Shown: piece after piece, positions 4,182 through 5,817 of the stretch
How positions within the stretch are numbered: position 1 is the stretch's first letter
How the letters are laid out: each line of letters begins with the position of its first letter
NCBI GenBank assembly: GCA_029260675.1
Contig: JAJDCV010000177.1
Coordinates: 1 to 5,817, forward strand
From: Phycisphaeraceae bacterium
GTDB lineage: Bacteria; Planctomycetota; Phycisphaerae; Phycisphaerales; Phycisphaeraceae
Direction of reading: 5' to 3'
Length of the DNA: 5,817 bases
Notes under the pieces: model-generated
The model's input: only the letters and a program-made list of their open reading frames with translations
The model's database searches: none
Told to the model about the DNA's origin: nothing
Translations under genes and position numbers: made by a program

Positions 4182-5765
4182 ATGCTGAATTACTTAGCTT
4201 TGCCGGTGCTGGTGACCTGTCTTTTAACGGCGCAGACGCATGCTGTGCCTGCGCCGAAAGACGTGGTGATGTACGAGGTGAACCTGCGTTCGTTCAGCCA
4301 GGCGGGGGATCTGGCGGGGGTCACTGCACGTCTCGATGATATCCAGGCGCTGGGCGCGAACACGCTTTGGCTGATGCCGATCCACCCGATCGGGCAGATC
4401 AATATGAAGGGCGAGTTGGGGTCGCCATACTCGGTGCGGGACTACGGTGCGGTGAGCAGCGAGTACGGGCAGCTTGCGGACCTGACCATGCTGGTTGATG
4501 CGGCGCACCAGCGTGGGATGTTTGTGCTGATGGACTGGGTGGCGAACCACACGGCGTGGGACCACCCGTGGATCACCGCGCACCCGGACTGGTACACGCA
4601 GGACGGGCAGGGTCAGATCATCCACCCGCCGGGGACGAACTGGACCGACGTCGCGGACCTGAACTACAACAACCAGGCGATGCGCTCGGCGATGATCAGC
4701 GAGATGCAGTACTGGGTCTCGGACGTGGGGATCGACGGGTACCGGACAGACGTGGCGGACGGTGTGCCGTTTGACTTCTGGCAACCAGCGATTGCCGCGG
4801 TTCGCGGCAGCACGGCCCGGCCGTTGCTGATGTTGGCCGAGGGCTCACGGAGCGATCACTACGCGGCGGGGTTTGACCTGACCTATGGGTGGAACTTTTA
4901 CAACACGGTGAAGTCGGTCTTTATCAACTCGAACTCGGCGACCGAATTGGGCGCGGCGCACACCACGGCGTTCGCGAACGTGCCTGCGGACAAGAGCATC
5001 CTGAGGTTTACGACGAACCATGATGAGAGCGCCTGGGACGCGACGCCGGTGCAGCTGTTCGGGGGCCTGGAGGCGTCGCTGGCGGCGTACGCGGTGACGG
5101 TGGGTTTCGGGGGGACACCGCTTGTGTATGCGGGGCAGGAGATCGGGTGGGATCAGATCGTGCCGTTCTTCTCGAAGTCGCCGCTGGACTGGACGACCGG
5201 GCAGGCCACGGCCGACTGGTACGCGCAGCTGCTTGGGGTTCGCGGTGATCATCCGGCGCTGCGCGACGGGACTTTGACCGATCAGAGCAGCGAGGACGTG
5301 GCGATGTTGCTGCGAGAGCTGAATGGCGACCAGGTGCTGGTGCTGGTGAACACGCGCAACCAGGCGAGCCAGGTGGAGGTGCCCGGCGAGTGGCAAGGCG
5401 GGTGGTTCGACCTGTTCAGCGGTCAGGCGGAGGTGCTGTCTTCATTGCACTCGTTGGCGCCGTATGAGGTGCTGATCCTCGGGCTGACGCCGGGTGTGGT
5501 CGGTGACCTGGATGGCGACGGGTTTGTGGGGATCGGGGATCTGAATATCGTGTTGAGTAACTGGAACCAGGCGGTGCCGCCGGGCGATCCGCTGGCGGAT
5601 ACGAACGGGGATGGGTTTGTCGGGATCGATGACCTGAACACGGTGCTGGGGAATTGGAACGCGGGGACGCCGCCGCCGAGTCAATCAAACGTCCCCGAGC
5701 CCGGGACGCTTTCCGTCATGACCCTGTCCGGGCTATGGGTCTCGCGCCGGACGTTACGCAAGTGA
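4182..5765 (+). CDS. Exported GH13 alpha-amylase-family enzyme with dockerin-like repeats and PEP-CTERM
   Basis: From ATG 4182 the protein has 527 residues. Residues 1-21 form a signal peptide (short n-region, hydrophobic LALPVLVTCLL, cleavage after THA). Residues 28-434 are a GH13 (beta/alpha)8 barrel plus C-domain acting on alpha-glucans. All four conserved regions are present: DWVANH at 118-123; GYRTDVAD at 186-193 with nucleophile D190 and R188; LAEGS at 218-222 with acid/base E220; and RFTTNHDES at 275-283 with stabiliser D281. Other matches are YEVNLRSFS at 31-39, MPIHPIG at 65-71 and YAGQE at 316-320. Two EF-hand-type loops (442-462, 473-493) and a PEP-CTERM tail (504-527) follow. All catalytic residues are intact, so it should be active; amylase, neopullulanase or transferase specificity is not readable. 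The ORF can start at ATG 4101 (554 residues), but that adds a 27-residue hydrophilic arm before the signal peptide. GTG 4176 is another option. Confidence 0.9.
   Translation: MLNYLALPVLVTCLLTAQTHAVPAPKDVVMYEVNLRSFSQAGDLAGVTARLDDIQALGANTLWLMPIHPIGQINMKGELGSPYSVRDYGAVSSEYGQLADLTMLVDAAHQRGMFVLMDWVANHTAWDHPWITAHPDWYTQDGQGQIIHPPGTNWTDVADLNYNNQAMRSAMISEMQYWVSDVGIDGYRTDVADGVPFDFWQPAIAAVRGSTARPLLMLAEGSRSDHYAAGFDLTYGWNFYNTVKSVFINSNSATELGAAHTTAFANVPADKSILRFTTNHDESAWDATPVQLFGGLEASLAAYAVTVGFGGTPLVYAGQEIGWDQIVPFFSKSPLDWTTGQATADWYAQLLGVRGDHPALRDGTLTDQSSEDVAMLLRELNGDQVLVLVNTRNQASQVEVPGEWQGGWFDLFSGQAEVLSSLHSLAPYEVLILGLTPGVVGDLDGDGFVGIGDLNIVLSNWNQAVPPGDPLADTNGDGFVGIDDLNTVLGNWNAGTPPPSQSNVPEPGTLSVMTLSGLWVSRRTLRK
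5505..5660 (+). other. Two dockerin-type calcium-binding repeats in the GH13 protein
   Basis: Repeat 1 covers residues 442-462 (DLDGDGFVGIGDLN...) and repeat 2 residues 473-493 (DTNGDGFVGIDDLN...), offset by 31 residues. Both place acidic or Asn ligands at loop positions 1, 3, 5 and 12: D442, D444, D446, D453 and D473, N475, D477, D484. Each ends with a matching NW pair. This is the type I dockerin / F-hand pattern. In cellulosomes it binds cohesins; in planctomycetes similar pairs occur on many secreted proteins without a known cellulosome. Confidence 0.8.
5691..5762 (+). other. PEP-CTERM sorting signal at the GH13 C-terminus
   Basis: The tail has the three expected parts: the VPEP motif (residues 504-507), a short hydrophobic stretch GTLSVMTLSGLWV (508-520), and a basic end SRRTLRK. 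PEP-CTERM signals mark exported proteins for the exosortase system. The hydrophobic part is shorter and less hydrophobic than usual, so processing is likely but not certain. It implies surface or matrix placement of the enzyme. Confidence 0.7.
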
Positions 5766-5770
5766 TCAAC

Positions 5771-5779
5771 TGTTACGAT
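5771..5779 (+). promoter_or_regulatory. Candidate extended -10 element of a gene beyond the right edge
   Basis: TGT-TACGAT is an extended -10-like sequence located just after the GH13 stop. It overlaps ATG 5778, which opens a frame (MVTPDSIPKPVWR) running off the window. Either the ATG starts the next gene or the element drives a start further right. Too little sequence remains to decide. Confidence 0.2.
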
Positions 5780-5817
5780 GGTGACGCCGGATTCAATCCC
5801 GAAGCCGGTGTGGAGAG

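Noticed and set aside
4845..5396. Minus-strand ORF of 183 residues inside the GH13 gene
   Set aside because: The plus strand encodes the intact GH13 catalytic region here; the antisense product is His/Arg-rich without motifs.
5505..5660. DNA-level tandem repeat or recombination site near the 3' end of the GH13 gene
   Set aside because: The similarity is fully explained by the duplicated dockerin-type calcium loops in the protein.

Overview
The window looks like a chromosomal segment from a high-GC planctomycete, probably class Phycisphaerae. This is an inference from the following signs. A secreted glycoside hydrolase ends in paired dockerin-type calcium loops and a PEP-CTERM tail. GTG is used as a start codon. 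Shine-Dalgarno sequences are poor or absent. The two 5' intergenic gaps carry short palindromic repeats. No 16S rRNA or lineage marker is present, so the phylum call is moderate and the class call is weak.

Layout, all genes on the + strand: (1) 2-544, the C-terminal part of a CCA-adding tRNA nucleotidyltransferase cut by the left edge; (2) 545-798, a gap with a strong hairpin and REP-like repeats; (3) 799-1431, a DedA/VTT-family membrane protein; (4) 1432-1609, a gap with second copies of the same repeat modules in swapped order; (5) 1610-2392, a YggS/PLPBP pyridoxal-phosphate homeostasis protein; (6) 2393-2526, a plain gap; (7) 2527-4008, a long-form GH130 (mannoside phosphorylase-like) enzyme; (8) 4009-4181, a regulatory gap with a decamer direct repeat and a near-consensus extended -10; (9) 4182-5765, an exported GH13 alpha-amylase-family enzyme with dockerin-like repeats and a PEP-CTERM signal; (10) 5766-5817, a short right edge where another promoter or gene may begin.

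The first three genes are housekeeping functions (tRNA 3'-end maturation, membrane lipid-carrier transport, PLP homeostasis) and look independently transcribed. The last two are carbohydrate-active: a presumably cytoplasmic GH130 phosphorylase-like enzyme and an exported GH13 enzyme. Both may act on alpha-glucan or mannoside material, but nothing in the sequence proves a shared pathway, and no transporter or regulator gene accompanies them. I see no CRISPR array, transposon, prophage or clearly new multi-gene system. The points most worth checking are the probable leaderless start of the GH13 gene, the modular intergenic repeats, the decamer repeat upstream of the GH13 gene, and the architecture of the two glycoside enzymes.
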